Below are positions 1 through 9,373 of a DNA stretch of 64,000 nt, one piece after another (the stretch's first letter is position 1; every line of letters begins with the position of its first letter). Where the stretch lies: positions 2,142,001 through 2,206,000 of the forward strand of contig NZ_JAHSTS010000002.1 in the NCBI RefSeq assembly GCF_019145435.1. Direction: 5' to 3'. The position numbers and the translations under genes are program-made. Under the pieces are notes generated by a model that made no database searches, was not told the DNA's origin, and worked only from the letters and a program-made list of their open reading frames with translations. Source of the stretch: Pseudomonas ekonensis (GTDB lineage: Bacteria > Pseudomonadota > Gammaproteobacteria > Pseudomonadales > Pseudomonadaceae).

Positions 1-425
1 CCGACCGAGCCCTTGAGCGGGATGTGCGGATAGACCTCGGCGTTGACCAGCGCGATCAGCGCGTCGATCACCTGCCGGCGGATGCCGGAGAAGCCGCGGC
101 TCAGGCTGTTGACCTTGAGCACCATGATCAGGCGGCACAGCGCGTCGCTGACCGGCTCGCCGACGCCGGCGGCGTGGGACAGCACCAGCGAACGCTGCAG
201 GTTCTCAAGGTCGGCGCTGGCGATGCGGGTCGAGGCCAGCAGGCCGAAGCCGGTGTTGATGCCGTAGGCGGTGCGGTTCTCGGCGATGATCCGCTCGACG
301 CAGGCGACGCTGGCGTCGATCTGCGCCGAGGCGCTGTCGCCTAAGGTCAGCGTGACCGGGTTCTGGTAGACGTCACGCAGTTGGGCCAGGGTGAGTTGGC
401 CGGGGGTCAGGTTCAGCGCGGTCAT
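1..425 (-). CDS. hutH2: Histidine ammonia-lyase (second copy), 5' part only
   Basis: This is the N-terminal 141 residues of a histidase, the enzyme that deaminates L-histidine to urocanate; the rest lies beyond the left edge. It begins [16 protein letters not shown] and contains [13 protein letters not shown], the loop with the catalytic Tyr, then SRGFSGIR. The window cuts it right after LKGSVG, just before the position where the MIO-forming Ala-Ser-Gly should follow, so whether the cofactor site is intact cannot be read here. It is 121 bases downstream of the other hutH copy and is probably the last visible gene of the hutU operon. In P. fluorescens SBW25 the hut operon also has two hutH copies, one of them reported as nonfunctional. 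Confidence 0.93.
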   Translation of the reverse strand, partial: MTALNLTPGQLTLAQLRDVYQNPVTLTLGDSASAQIDASVACVERIIAENRTAYGINTGFGLLASTRIASADLENLQRSLVLSHAAGVGEPVSDALCRLIMVLKVNSLSRGFSGIRRQVIDALIALVNAEVYPHIPLKGSV

Positions 426-546
426 GCTTGTGCTCCTTTTGAGAGGTTCTTGTTCATTCACCAGACGCTGCGCAGAGTTCCGTTGTCCGTCGCTTCCCGC
501 CTTGTGGGCGGGCTGGCGCCTTGGCTCGCTGGTTTGCGGGGGGAAA

Positions 547-2070
547 TCAGTTCACATCGGGCAAGGCCTTGCGCAACAGATCCGGGTCTTTCAGCACGCC
601 GGCCGCACGGGCGATGTCCGGCGCCAGCCAGCGGTCCTGGTCGTACGCCGGCACGTGCTCGCGCAGCAGCCGCCACGCCGTGCCGGTGCCGGCGCCGAAG
701 CGCTGTTCTTGCAGGAACTCGAAGGCCTGGGCCGCCAGCAGGTACTCGATGGCGAGGATCTGCGTGCAGTTCTCCAGCGCGCGGTGCAGCTTGAGCGCGG
801 CGTTGGTGCCCATGCTCAGGTGGTCTTCCTGAAGCCCCGAGGTCACATAGTTGTCGAGCACCGCCGGTTGCGCCAACTGGCGGTTTTCTGCGCACAGCGA
901 CGCGGCGACGTACTGCACGATCATCATCCCGGAGTTCACCCCCGGGTTGGCCACCAGGAACGCCGGCAGGCCGCTGACGTGCGGGTTGACCAGGCGATCC
1001 AGGCGCCGCTCGGCGATCGAGCCGACCTCGGCCATGGCGATGGCCAGCAGATCCGCCGCCAGCGCCACCGACTGCCCGTGCGGGTTGGCCTGGGACATCA
1101 CCCGGAAATCGTCCGGCGTGCCCAGCAGCAACGGGTTGTCGGTGCAGCCGTTGAGCTCGGTCTCCACCTGGCGGACCGCGTGCGCCAACTGGTCGCGCGC
1201 CGCGCCGTGCACCTGGGGAATCGAACGGATGCTCAAGGCGTCCTGGGTGCGGATGCCCTTGCTCGCCGCGATCACCTCGCTGCCGTCGAGCAGCGCCCGC
1301 AGGTTGGCGCCCACCTGCTGCATGCCGGGGTGCGGCTTGAGCGCGATGATCTCGGCGTCGAACGCGGCGATCTGGCCGCGCTGGGCCTCGAAGCTCATGG
1401 CGCCGATCACGTCGGCCCACTGCACCAGACGCGTGGCGTCGGCGATGGCCAGGCAGCTCAGGCCGGTCATGCACGGCGTGCCGTTGACCAGGCACAGCCC
1501 GTCCTTCGCCCCCAGTTGCACCGGCTCCAGGCCCTCTTCGGCCAGCGCCTGCTGCGCGGCGACGATTTGCCCGCGGTAGCTGACGTTGCCCACACCCAGC
1601 AGCGCGATGCCGATGTGGGCCATGTGGGTCAGATAACCCACCGAACCCTGGGACGGCACCTGCGGGGTGATGCCGCGGTTGAGCAGCGCCAACATCGCCT
1701 CGACCACCCGGCGGTGCACGCCGGACTTGCCCTGGCTGAAATTGCGGATGGCCGCGCACAGGATCGCCCGAGTCTGCTCGTCGGCCAGCACCGGGCCGAC
1801 GCCGCAGGCATGGCTGAGCAGGGTGTTGCGCGACAGCTGGCTGAGCTGTTCGTCCTTGAGCGACACGTTGCACAGCGCACCGAGGCCGGTGTTCACGCCA
1901 TAGGCGCGCTCGCCGCTTTCGACGATGCGCTGGACGATGGCCTGCGCATTTTCAATGCGCGCCCAGGTCTGCGCCGACAGCTCAAGCTGCGCGCCGTGAC
2001 GGGCGACTGCAACCACATCCTGCCAACGCATCGGAGCGTCGGCGATAACGATTTTTTCAGCCTGGGACAT
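547..2070 (-). CDS. hutH1: HAL/PAL-family protein without the MIO motif (degenerate histidase copy)
   Basis: A 507-residue protein of normal HAL length that aligns from end to end with histidases: [10 protein letters not shown] (Tyr57), LVNGT (Asn196), [17 protein letters not shown] and QEDHLSM are all recognisable. In active histidases GSVG is followed by ASGDLAPLAHM, whose Ala-Ser-Gly cyclises to the MIO electrophile. Here GSVG (142-145) is followed directly by YLTHMAHIG, so the triad is gone and about three residues are missing. The Tyr of the usual QDxYSxR motif is also Leu279. The frame is otherwise intact. Conventional ammonia-lyase activity is therefore very unlikely; a structural, regulatory or binding role is possible. 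It fits the nonfunctional hutH copy reported in SBW25. Confidence 0.9.
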   Translation of the reverse strand: MSQAEKIVIADAPMRWQDVVAVARHGAQLELSAQTWARIENAQAIVQRIVESGERAYGVNTGLGALCNVSLKDEQLSQLSRNTLLSHACGVGPVLADEQTRAILCAAIRNFSQGKSGVHRRVVEAMLALLNRGITPQVPSQGSVGYLTHMAHIGIALLGVGNVSYRGQIVAAQQALAEEGLEPVQLGAKDGLCLVNGTPCMTGLSCLAIADATRLVQWADVIGAMSFEAQRGQIAAFDAEIIALKPHPGMQQVGANLRALLDGSEVIAASKGIRTQDALSIRSIPQVHGAARDQLAHAVRQVETELNGCTDNPLLLGTPDDFRVMSQANPHGQSVALAADLLAIAMAEVGSIAERRLDRLVNPHVSGLPAFLVANPGVNSGMMIVQYVAASLCAENRQLAQPAVLDNYVTSGLQEDHLSMGTNAALKLHRALENCTQILAIEYLLAAQAFEFLQEQRFGAGTGTAWRLLREHVPAYDQDRWLAPDIARAAGVLKDPDLLRKALPDVN

Positions 2071-2111
2071 CTAAAACCTCAACCTTGATAGGGATGCAGC
2101 CCTACTGGCCT

Positions 2112-2186
2112 CATCGCTGGCAAGCCAGCTCCCACAGGTATCTCAGTGATCACACGATCCCTGTGGGAGCTGGCTTGCCGGCGATG
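2112..2186. repeat. REP doublet (inverted pair)
   Basis: Two inverted copies of a Pseudomonas REP unit, arms 2112-2138 and 2159-2186, each built on CCTGTGGGAGCTGGCTTGCC or its complement. It lies in the 145-base gap between hutV and hutH1, inside the operon, where it could form a stem in the mRNA. Confidence 0.85.
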
Positions 2187-2215
2187 GGGCCCGTCAGACC
2201 ACCGCAAAATTCAGA

Positions 2216-3046
2216 TCAGACCACCGCCGCCCGCCGCTGCACGAAGCGGTCCACGTATTCGTCCGCCGGCGAGTGCAGGATCTCCTTCGGCGTGCCGACC
2301 TGGATCAGGCGGCCGTCCTTGAGGATCGCGATGCGGTTGCCGATGCGCACGGCCTCGTCGAGGTCGTGGGTGATGAACACGATGGTCTTGTGCAGGGTCT
2401 TCTGCAGCTCCAGCAACTGGTCCTGCATCTCGGCGCGGATCAGCGGGTCGAGGGCGCTGAACGCTTCGTCCATCAGGATGATGTCGGTGTCCGCCGCCAG
2501 TGCACGGGCCAGGCCGACGCGCTGGCGCATGCCGCCGGAAAGCTGGTGCGGGTATTTGTTTTCGTAGCCCTTGAGGCCCACGGTGTTGATCCAGTGCAGC
2601 GCGCGCTCGGTGCACAGCTGCTTGCTTTCGCCGCGCACCTTCAGGCCGTAGGCGACGTTGTCCAGCACGCTCTTGTGCGGCAGCAGGCCGAAGCTCTGGA
2701 ACACCATGCTGATCTTGTGCCGGCGGAATTCGCGCAGGGCGTCCATGTCGTACTGCAGGATGTCCACGCCGTCCACCAGGATCGCGCCGCTGGTGGGGTC
2801 GATCAGGCGGTTGAAGTGGCGCACCAGGGTCGACTTGCCGGAGCCGGACAGGCCCATGATCACGAAGATCTCGCCGGTGCCGATGCTCAGGGACAGGTCG
2901 TTGACCCCGACCACGCAACCGGTCTCGTTGAGCACCTGCTCCTTGGTCTTGCCCTGGCCGACCATGGAAAGGGCGTCCTTGGCGCGGTTGCCGAAAATCT
3001 TGAAGACGTTCTTGACTTCGATCTTGCTCACGGTTGCGTTGCTCAT
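2216..3046 (-). CDS. hutV: Histidine/quaternary-amine ABC transporter ATPase
   Basis: A 276-residue ABC ATPase of the ProV/ChoV type that powers uptake by HutW and HutX at the inner membrane. It has Walker A GLSGSGKST, Q-loop VFQSFGLLPH, signature LSGGMRQRV, Walker B IILMDEAFSALDP and the switch His in FITHD. The N-terminal stretch KNVFKIFGNR before the core is typical of glycine-betaine-type ATPases. It overlaps the end of hutW by four bases. The C-terminal regulatory CBS domains of true ProV are absent, as in other HutV proteins. Confidence 0.93.
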   Translation of the reverse strand: MSNATVSKIEVKNVFKIFGNRAKDALSMVGQGKTKEQVLNETGCVVGVNDLSLSIGTGEIFVIMGLSGSGKSTLVRHFNRLIDPTSGAILVDGVDILQYDMDALREFRRHKISMVFQSFGLLPHKSVLDNVAYGLKVRGESKQLCTERALHWINTVGLKGYENKYPHQLSGGMRQRVGLARALAADTDIILMDEAFSALDPLIRAEMQDQLLELQKTLHKTIVFITHDLDEAVRIGNRIAILKDGRLIQVGTPKEILHSPADEYVDRFVQRRAAVV

Positions 3047-3894
3047 TTGCTCACCTCATGCCGCGCACGACCGTAGGCCTGGGTAATGCGGTCGATGACC
3101 ACAGCGAGAATCACGATGGCCAGACCGGCTTCGAGGCCGCGTCCGACGTTGAGGGTCTGGATGCCCACCAGCACGTCTTCGCCAAGGCCACGGGCGCCGA
3201 TCATCGAGGCGATCACCACCATCGACAGGGCCATCATCGTGGTCTGGTTGATCCCGGCCATGATGCTCGGCAGGGCCAGCGGCAGCTGCACGCCGAACAG
3301 TTGCTGCCAGCGGTTGGCGCCGAAGGCGTTGATCGCCTCCATCACTTCGCCGTCGACCTGGCGGATGCCAAGGTCAGTCAGGCGGATCAGCGGCGGCGCG
3401 GCGTAGATCACGGTGGCGAAGATCGCCGGCACCTTGCCCAGGCCGAACAGCATCAGCACCGGGATCAGGTACACGAAGCTGGGCATGGTCTGCATGATGT
3501 CGAGCAGCGGCATCAGCACCGAGCGCAGGCGGTCGCTGCGCGCCGAGAGGATCCCCAGCGGCACGCCGATCAGCACCGAGATCAGCGTCGCCACCAGCAT
3601 CAGCGCCAGGGTCTGCATGAGCTTGTCCCACAGGCCGACGGCGCCGACCAGGAACAGCAGGCCGACGATCACGCCGGTGGTGACCAGCTTGCGGGTGGCG
3701 TGCCAGGCGATGCCGGCGACGATCGCCAGCATCAGCCACCACGGCACCGAGCGCAGCAGGCCCTCAAGGTTGACGATGGCCCACAGCAGGGTGTCGGAGA
3801 TGTGGCGGAACACGTCGCCGTAGTTGGTGACCAGTTTGTCGACCCAACCGTTGACCCAGTCGGCGATGGAAAAGGTAAAGCTTTCGGGAAACAT
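3043..3894 (-). CDS. hutW: Histidine ABC transporter permease
   Basis: A 283-residue inner-membrane permease of the ProW/OpuAB family. Several hydrophobic helices are visible (LLAIVAGIAW region, VGLLFLVGAVGLW, LMLVATLISVLIGVP, VYLIPVLMLFGLG), and the cytoplasmic EAA-type loop reads EAINAFGANRWQQLFGVQLP. It lies between hutX and hutV and overlaps hutV by four bases, so the two are translationally coupled. Together HutXWV form a high-affinity importer for histidine; family members also take proline-betaine-like substrates, so specificity is inferred from the hut context. Confidence 0.93.
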   Translation of the reverse strand: MFPESFTFSIADWVNGWVDKLVTNYGDVFRHISDTLLWAIVNLEGLLRSVPWWLMLAIVAGIAWHATRKLVTTGVIVGLLFLVGAVGLWDKLMQTLALMLVATLISVLIGVPLGILSARSDRLRSVLMPLLDIMQTMPSFVYLIPVLMLFGLGKVPAIFATVIYAAPPLIRLTDLGIRQVDGEVMEAINAFGANRWQQLFGVQLPLALPSIMAGINQTTMMALSMVVIASMIGARGLGEDVLVGIQTLNVGRGLEAGLAIVILAVVIDRITQAYGRARHEVSK

Positions 3895-3978
3895 AAGCGG
3901 CTCTCAATCAGAAAACTCAGTCAAGCGATTGCGGCGAACACCCCGGCCAGCCTCTCGGTTGGCCGGGAGGAATTCGAC

Positions 3979-4947
3979 CTACAGCGCCGCGTCGATTTTC
4001 TTGGCAGCGTCTTCACTGACCCACGCGTGCCAGACTTCAGGATGTTCCTTGAGGAAGATTTTCGCCAGCTTCGGCGACTCGATGCGTTCCTTCGCCATGC
4101 GGCCCAGGTTCTGGTTCAGCAGGTCGATCGGCAGGTTGACCTTCTCCAGCACGGACACCAGTTCCGGCGCCTCGTCGTGGAAGGTCTTGGACAGGCCGAC
4201 CTTGATGGTCACGCTCTTGTCGACGCCGGCCTTCTCTTCCAGCTTCACCGCGTCGATCTGGCCCATCAGCGGGGTCGGCGACCAGTAGTAGAACAGGATC
4301 GGCTCGCCGCGCTTGTAGCTCGACAGCACCGCCGCATCCAGCGCGGGACCGGTGCCCGGGCGGAAGTTGGTGTAGCTGTTCTCCAGGCCGTAGCTCTTGA
4401 GCATCTCGGTGTTGTCCAGCTCGCAGGTCCAGCCGGCCGGGCAGTTGTAGAAACGGCCCTTGGACGGCTCTTCGGCGTCCTTGAAGATCGCCGAGTACTT
4501 GCCAAGGTCAGCGATGTGCTTGAGGTCCGGCGCCTTGGCTTCGAGCTTGCGCTTGGCGTCGCCCTCGATCACGTAGCGCGGCACGTACCAGCCTTCGATG
4601 GCGCCCACCACCGGAGCGCCGACGCCGACGACCTTGCCGGCCTTCTCGGCCTTGTTCCAGACCTCGCTGCGGCCGACCCACTCCTCGGCGAAGACCTGGA
4701 TGTCGTTGCTGCTCAGGGCGTTCTCCATGGTGATGGAGTTGCCCGGCAGGCTGTCGGTCTTGCAGTCGTAGCCTTTCTCCAGCACCACTTGCAGCACGTC
4801 GGTCAGCAGCATGCCGCTTTCCCAGTTCAGGCCGGCGAACTTCACCGGTTTGCCGGATTCGCACCAGCCGGCGGCCTGGGTGGCGCCGGCGCTGGCCAGA
4901 AGGCCCATGGAAAGCAGAGTGGTCAGCAGGGTCTTGTTCGATTTCAT
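3979..4947 (-). CDS. hutX: Periplasmic histidine-binding protein of the HutXWV importer
   Basis: A 322-residue ProX/OpuAC-type solute-binding protein. The start chosen is the ATG at 4947, preceded by AGGAG and followed by a clear signal peptide (MKSNKTLLTTLLSMGLLASA, cleavage near TQA-A). An in-frame upstream start at 5070 would bury the signal and overlap the gap, so it is rejected. The mature protein has the aromatic-rich pattern of betaine-type binding proteins (GWCESGKPVKFAGLNWESG, ILFYYWSPTPLM). It delivers ligand to HutW in the periplasm. The 84 bases between it and hutW show no strong terminator. Confidence 0.92.
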   Translation of the reverse strand: MKSNKTLLTTLLSMGLLASAGATQAAGWCESGKPVKFAGLNWESGMLLTDVLQVVLEKGYDCKTDSLPGNSITMENALSSNDIQVFAEEWVGRSEVWNKAEKAGKVVGVGAPVVGAIEGWYVPRYVIEGDAKRKLEAKAPDLKHIADLGKYSAIFKDAEEPSKGRFYNCPAGWTCELDNTEMLKSYGLENSYTNFRPGTGPALDAAVLSSYKRGEPILFYYWSPTPLMGQIDAVKLEEKAGVDKSVTIKVGLSKTFHDEAPELVSVLEKVNLPIDLLNQNLGRMAKERIESPKLAKIFLKEHPEVWHAWVSEDAAKKIDAAL

Positions 4948-5017
4948 TGTTGTGACGCTCCTAATCATGAATTGGCTTACGGCAGTCAAGAGGCATCCAG
5001 CCCTGTCCACGTCCAAA

Positions 5018-6490
5018 TCAGGCCTGCGCCGCAGCGCGACCGGCCCCGCTTGTTTTAGGTTGTACGGCACTGTTCTGCTCGACGGGCAGAATCAGGCGAT
5101 CGGGCACTGCACCGTGCCATTTCTTGGCACACACATAGTAGAGGCCGGCGGGAAGCACCAGGCCGATGATCCAGGAAATGTCCACATCGCCCAGGGCGGC
5201 CACGAGCGGGCCGGTGTAGAACTTGGTCGAGATGAACGGCAGTTGCACCAGCACGCCGAACACATAGACGCTGATGCCCAGCACGTTCCAGCGGCCGTAG
5301 CGGCCGTTCGGATCGGCCAGCGCCGGCACGTCGTAGCGCTCGCGGGTGATGCAGTAGTAGTCCACCAGGTTGATGGCGCTCCAGGGCGTGAAGAACGCCA
5401 GCAGGAACAGGATGAACGACTTGAACGCCCCCAGGAACGAATGCTGGCCGAGCAGCGCGATCAGGGTCGCGGCGCCGACGATCACCAGCACGAACACCAG
5501 GCGCTGCAGGCGGGTGACCGTCAGGTGGCCCCGGAAGCCGCTGATGATGGTCGCGATGCACATGAAGCTGCCGTAGGAGTTCAGCGTGGAGATGGTGACC
5601 TTGCCGAACGCGATGCTGAAGTACAGCAGCGCGGCGGTGGCACCGGTCCCGCCCAGACCGACGATGTAAGCGACTTCATGACCGGCGAATTGCCCGTTGG
5701 CCGAGGCGGCCGCGAACACACCGAGGATCATCGCCACCTGCGCGCCGATCACTGAACCTGCACCGGCGGCGAAGAAGGTTTTCACCGAAGACACCTTGCT
5801 CGGCAGGTAGCGCGAGTAGTCCGCCACGTACGGGCCGAACGCGATCTGCCAGGAGGCCGCGAGCGACACCGCCAGCAGGAAACTGCTCCAGCTGAAGTGG
5901 CGGATGTCCAGAAGTGCGCCGACGTCCACCTGACTCATCAGACGGCTGAACAGATAAACGAAAGCAATCACGCCAACGGCACTGGCGATACGGCCGATCC
6001 AGTGAATCACCCGGTAGCCGAGCACCGTGACCACGACGATGACGCTGGCGAAAAGCAGGATGCCGACGGTGTCGCTGACCCCGAACAACTGGCCCAGCGC
6101 CTGGCCGGACAACACGGTCCCGGTGGCGGTGAAGCCCAGGTACATCAGGCACACCAGCACGATCGGAATCGCTGCGCCGTAGACGCCGAATTGCACCCGG
6201 CTGGAGATCATTTGCGGCAGGCCGAGCTTCGGCCCTTGCGCCGCATGCAGCGCCATCACCCCGCCGCCCAGCAGTTGACCGATCAGCAGACCGATCAAAG
6301 ACCAGAACACATCGCCGCCCAGCACCACGGCCAGGGCCCCGGTGACAATCGCGGTGATTTGCAGGTTGGCACCCATCCACAGGGTGAACTGACTGAACAG
6401 ACGACCGTGTCTTTCCGCTTCCGGGATGTAGTCGATCGAACGCCTTTCGATCAACGGTTTGTTGCCTGCACGATCGGTGTTGCCTGCCAT
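5018..6490 (-). CDS. hutTu: NCS1-family permease of the hut operon, probable urocanate transporter
   Basis: A 490-residue, roughly 12-helix inner-membrane protein of the nucleobase:cation symporter-1 (purine/cytosine permease) family. Family features include the N-terminal RSIDYIPEAERHG, then WMGANLQITAIVTGAL and the loop FTPWSAINLVDYY with ITRERYDVPAL. It sits between hutU and hutXWV on the same strand. A urocanate-specific transporter (HutTu) has been described for P. fluorescens; I assign that role from memory and position, and cytosine or an allantoin-like substrate cannot be excluded. No APC-type histidine permease (HutT/HutTh) is present between hutU and hutH2 here. Confidence 0.75.
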   Translation of the reverse strand: MAGNTDRAGNKPLIERRSIDYIPEAERHGRLFSQFTLWMGANLQITAIVTGALAVVLGGDVFWSLIGLLIGQLLGGGVMALHAAQGPKLGLPQMISSRVQFGVYGAAIPIVLVCLMYLGFTATGTVLSGQALGQLFGVSDTVGILLFASVIVVVTVLGYRVIHWIGRIASAVGVIAFVYLFSRLMSQVDVGALLDIRHFSWSSFLLAVSLAASWQIAFGPYVADYSRYLPSKVSSVKTFFAAGAGSVIGAQVAMILGVFAAASANGQFAGHEVAYIVGLGGTGATAALLYFSIAFGKVTISTLNSYGSFMCIATIISGFRGHLTVTRLQRLVFVLVIVGAATLIALLGQHSFLGAFKSFILFLLAFFTPWSAINLVDYYCITRERYDVPALADPNGRYGRWNVLGISVYVFGVLVQLPFISTKFYTGPLVAALGDVDISWIIGLVLPAGLYYVCAKKWHGAVPDRLILPVEQNSAVQPKTSGAGRAAAQA

Positions 6491-6540
6491 GATTCAACCT
6501 CTGTGGATTGTTTTAATTGTTCTGTCGGGCTTACTCGATT

Positions 6541-6634
6541 CCTGTGGGAGCTGGCTTGCCAGCGATGACGTAGGCACTTTAAACATCAATTCCAGCAGTG
6601 CCGCCGCAATCGCTGGCAAGCCAGCTCCCACAGG
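6541..6634. repeat. REP doublet (inverted pair)
   Basis: Inverted REP arms 6541-6567 and 6609-6634 (CCTGTGGGAGCTGGCTTGCC and its complement) separated by about 40 bases. It fills most of the gap between hutU and the permease gene. Confidence 0.87.
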
Positions 6635-6642
6635 GATTTGCG

Positions 6643-8328
6643 TTACTTGCCGCCGGTGATCATCGGCAGGTTCAGGCCCTGCTCTTTCGCACAGTCGATC
6701 GCAATCTGGTAACCGGCATCGGCGTGACGCATCACCCCGGTGCCCGGGTCGTTGTGCAGCACGCGGGCGATGCGCTCGGCCGCCTCGTCGGTGCCGTCGC
6801 AGACGATCACCATCCCCGAGTGCTGCGAGAAGCCCATGCCCACACCGCCGCCGTGGTGCAGCGACACCCAGGTCGCGCCGCTCGCGGTGTTCAGCAGCGC
6901 GTTGAGCAGCGGCCAGTCGGACACGGCGTCGGAGCCGTCCTGCATCGATTCGGTCTCGCGGTTCGGGCTCGACACCGAGCCGGAGTCCAGGTGGTCGCGG
7001 CCGATCACGATCGGCGCCGACAGCTCGCCGCTGCGCACCATCTCGTTGAACGCCAGGCCCAGCTTGGCGCGCAGGCCCAGGCCGACCCAGCAGATGCGCG
7101 CCGGCAGGCCCTGGAAGCTGATGCGCTCGCGCGCCATGTCCAGCCAGTTGTGCAGGTGCGCGTCGTCCGGGATCAGCTCCTTGACCTTGGCGTCGGTCTT
7201 GTAGATGTCCTGCGGGTCGCCCGACAGCGCCGCCCAGCGGAACGGGCCGATGCCGCGGCAGAACAGCGGACGGATGTAGGCCGGCACGAAGCCGGGGAAG
7301 TCGAAGGCGTTCTCCACGCCCTCTTCCTGGGCCATCTGGCGGATGTTGTTGCCGTAGTCGAAGGTCGGCACGCCCATCTTCTGGAAGTCCAGCATCGCCT
7401 TCACGTGCACCGCCATCGACTGCTTGGCGGCCTTGACCACCGCCGCCGGCTCGGTCTTGGCGCGGGCGCGGTACTCGTCCCAGGTCCAGCCGGCCGGCAG
7501 GTAGCCGTTGAGCGGGTCGTGGGCGCTGGTCTGGTCGGTGACCATGTCCGGACGCACGCCGCGGCGCACCAGCTCCGGCAGGATCTCGGCGGCGTTGCCG
7601 CACAGGGCGATGGAGATCGCCTTGCCTTCGGCGGTGTACTTGGCGATGCGCGCCAGGGCGTCGTCCAGGTCCTTGGCCTGCTCGTCGACGTAGCGGGTCT
7701 TGAGGCGGAAGTCGATGCTCACCTGCTGGCATTCGATGTTCAGCGAGCAGGCGCCGGCCAGGGTCGCGGCCAGCGGCTGCGCGCCGCCCATGCCGCCCAG
7801 GCCTGCGGTCAGCACCCATTTGCCGGTGAGGTTGTCGTTGTAGTGCTGGCGGCCAGCCTCGACGAAGGTCTCGTAGGTGCCCTGGACGATGCCCTGGCTG
7901 CCGATGTAGATCCAGCTGCCGGCGGTCATCTGGCCGTACATGGCCAGGCCCTTGGCGTCCAGTTCGTTGAAGTGCTCCCAGGTCGCCCAGTGCGGCACCA
8001 GGTTGGAGTTGGCGATCAGCACGCGCGGGGCGTTGGCGTGGGTCTTGAACACGCCGACCGGCTTGCCCGACTGCACCAGCAGGGTCTCGTCGTCGTTGAG
8101 GTGGGTCAGGCTCTCGACGATCTTGTCGTAGCACTCCCAGTTGCGCGCCGCACGGCCGATGCCGCCGTAGACCACCAGCTCTTTCGGGTTCTCGGCCACC
8201 TGCGGGTCGAGGTTGTTCATCAGCATGCGCAGCGGCGCTTCGGTCAGCCAGCTCTTGGCGGTCAGCTGGTTGCCGCGGGGGGCGCGGATTTCGACGTCGC
8301 GGAACTTGGTAGGCTTTTTGTCAGTCAC
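6643..8328 (-). CDS. hutU: Urocanate hydratase (urocanase)
   Basis: The 561-residue NAD-dependent enzyme that converts urocanate to imidazolonepropionate, step two of histidine breakdown in the cytoplasm. Visible hallmarks are [20 protein letters not shown], the NAD-binding [10 protein letters not shown], the active-site cysteine in [29 protein letters not shown] and [16 protein letters not shown]. Length is normal. The start is a GTG at 8328 with GGAGAG about eight bases upstream. It is the first gene of the long hut operon, about 140 bases downstream of the predicted sigma-54 start site. Confidence 0.97.
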   Translation of the reverse strand: MTDKKPTKFRDVEIRAPRGNQLTAKSWLTEAPLRMLMNNLDPQVAENPKELVVYGGIGRAARNWECYDKIVESLTHLNDDETLLVQSGKPVGVFKTHANAPRVLIANSNLVPHWATWEHFNELDAKGLAMYGQMTAGSWIYIGSQGIVQGTYETFVEAGRQHYNDNLTGKWVLTAGLGGMGGAQPLAATLAGACSLNIECQQVSIDFRLKTRYVDEQAKDLDDALARIAKYTAEGKAISIALCGNAAEILPELVRRGVRPDMVTDQTSAHDPLNGYLPAGWTWDEYRARAKTEPAAVVKAAKQSMAVHVKAMLDFQKMGVPTFDYGNNIRQMAQEEGVENAFDFPGFVPAYIRPLFCRGIGPFRWAALSGDPQDIYKTDAKVKELIPDDAHLHNWLDMARERISFQGLPARICWVGLGLRAKLGLAFNEMVRSGELSAPIVIGRDHLDSGSVSSPNRETESMQDGSDAVSDWPLLNALLNTASGATWVSLHHGGGVGMGFSQHSGMVIVCDGTDEAAERIARVLHNDPGTGVMRHADAGYQIAIDCAKEQGLNLPMITGGK

Positions 8329-8461
8329 GAAAAACTCTCCTCAGCATTCAATTCAAACCAACCCTGGCGGTGGGCAAGCGGGCCTGTGCGCTTCACTGCA
8401 CGACAAGCGAATCAGTGGACGCTGCGGAGAGTTTCCTTCAACTCATACGCATACGTCTTTA

Positions 8462-8475
8462 CTTGTACATACAAG
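8462..8475. promoter_or_regulatory. HutC operator at the hutU promoter
   Basis: CTTGTACATACAAG, an inverted repeat with CTTGTA/TACAAG arms, resembles the TGTATATACA-type sequence recognised by HutC-group GntR repressors and is related to the site upstream of hutF. It covers the predicted transcription start of the sigma-54 promoter next to it, a position where bound repressor would block open-complex formation or escape. Urocanate is the known inducer for HutC. Confidence 0.75.
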
Positions 8476-8479
8476 CATA

Positions 8480-8496
8480 TGCAATCAAGCGGCCAA
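8480..8496 (-). promoter_or_regulatory. Sigma-54 (-24/-12) promoter of hutU operon
   Basis: Read on the minus strand the sequence is TTGGCCGCTTGATTGCA: GG at -24, GC at -12, exactly ten bases between, against the TGGCAC-N5-TTGCA consensus. The start site would fall near 8470. This agrees with the published finding that the SBW25 hutU-G operon depends on sigma-54 and CbrB. The surrounding 8329-8803 gap contains only this promoter, the operator and the REP pair; I see no gene in it. Confidence 0.75.
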
Positions 8497-8695
8497 CTCG
8501 TTGGAGACACGTTCAAGAAAACTTGCGCGCAGGGCTGGAGAGCGCCTGGATCAAGGCCTGCGGCGTGAATGAAATTTTTCGGTAGGGGGTTTTGCGTGAA
8601 GGGCGGAGGCTGTTACGTGAGCGGGGCATTGCGCCACACTGGGGCGTTCGGTAACAAATTGGTGCGCCGCAGGAAACAGGAACGCCGAAAACACG

Positions 8696-8791
8696 TGTGG
8701 CGAGGGAGCTTGCTCCCGCTGGAGGCCGAAGGACTCCCGAGCGACTCGGGAAACGCTTCGCGGCCCAGCGGGAGCAAGCTCCCTCGCCACA
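8696..8791. repeat. REP doublet, GAGGGAGCTTGCTCCC variant
   Basis: Arms 8696-8722 and 8765-8791 are near-perfect reverse complements (TGGCGAGGGAGCTTGCTCCC and its complement). Inside them is a second, smaller inverted repeat, CCCGAGCGACTCGGG. The element follows hutD immediately and may terminate or protect the hutCD message. Confidence 0.85.
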
Positions 8792-8803
8792 GCTTTTAGA
8801 GGA

Positions 8804-9373
8804 TCAGCGTGCGGTCAGTTCAATCACGCAGCACGCAGCATTGACGGCGACTTCCGCCAGCCCGGCGTTACCGTCCAGTTGCAGGCAATCGTGCCGGCCC
8901 AGTTGCTCGGTGCGGCCGCCGGCCTGCACCTGCAAAAGCTCGCTGACGCTGAACACCAGCAGCGTGCCCGCCGAGCTGAAGAAGCGTTGCTCGCCGTGAA
9001 GCCATTGCAGGCGTGCGCTGTAGCGCTGCGGCGCGTAAATCAGGTTGAAGTCGCGGATCGCCCCGCCGAGCAGGGTGCAGGACACCTGGCTTTCGCCGCT
9101 GAAGGCGAACGGATCGAGGGGCCGCAGCGGGCGGGTGTCGTCACCGTCGACGCACAAGGTCATGCCGTCGCCCTGCAACACGGTGATCACCCGCTGGTAG
9201 CCGGCGAAGGTGGAGAAGCCGCCCGACTCGGCGATGTCGGCGATCGACAGGCGCCAGCCGAACCCGTCGAGGCCGGCGCCGGCGTCGCGGGTGATTTCCT
9301 CGGTGCTGCCGCCGCCGTTCTTCCATGGCATGCGCGGGTAGCCTTCGGCACGTAAAACCTTGATCTGACTCAT
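8804..9373 (-). CDS. hutD: HutD family protein, modulator of hut expression
   Basis: A 189-residue HutD/Ves-family cupin-like protein. It contains PRMPWKNGGGSTEEI, the family's most conserved stretch, then FGWRLSIADIAESGGFSTF and DFNLIY. The ATG at 9373 overlaps the hutC stop as ATGA, so the pair is coupled. In SBW25, HutD was described as a governor that limits maximal hut activity independently of HutC; the biochemical ligand was not evident from sequence. A longer upstream in-frame start would run into hutC and is not needed. Confidence 0.92.
   Translation of the reverse strand: MSQIKVLRAEGYPRMPWKNGGGSTEEITRDAGAGLDGFGWRLSIADIAESGGFSTFAGYQRVITVLQGDGMTLCVDGDDTRPLRPLDPFAFSGESQVSCTLLGGAIRDFNLIYAPQRYSARLQWLHGEQRFFSSAGTLLVFSVSELLQVQAGGRTEQLGRHDCLQLDGNAGLAEVAVNAACCVIELTAR

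Noticed and set aside
1600..1680. Sequencing error as cause of the missing MIO motif
   Set aside because: The frame is open through the site and the flanking residues stay aligned with histidases on both sides; a loss of nine bases in frame plus changed residues is not a typical error.
391..2088. Long plus-strand frame opposite hutH1 (and similar frames opposite glgP, typA, glnA, asmA)
   Set aside because: GC-rich antisense shadows with His/Gln/Arg-biased composition and no known domain; the opposite strand encodes a recognisable enzyme in each case.
3979..5070. Longer hutX start at 5070
   Set aside because: It would place 41 unconserved residues before a perfect signal peptide; AGGAG lies directly upstream of the ATG at 4947.
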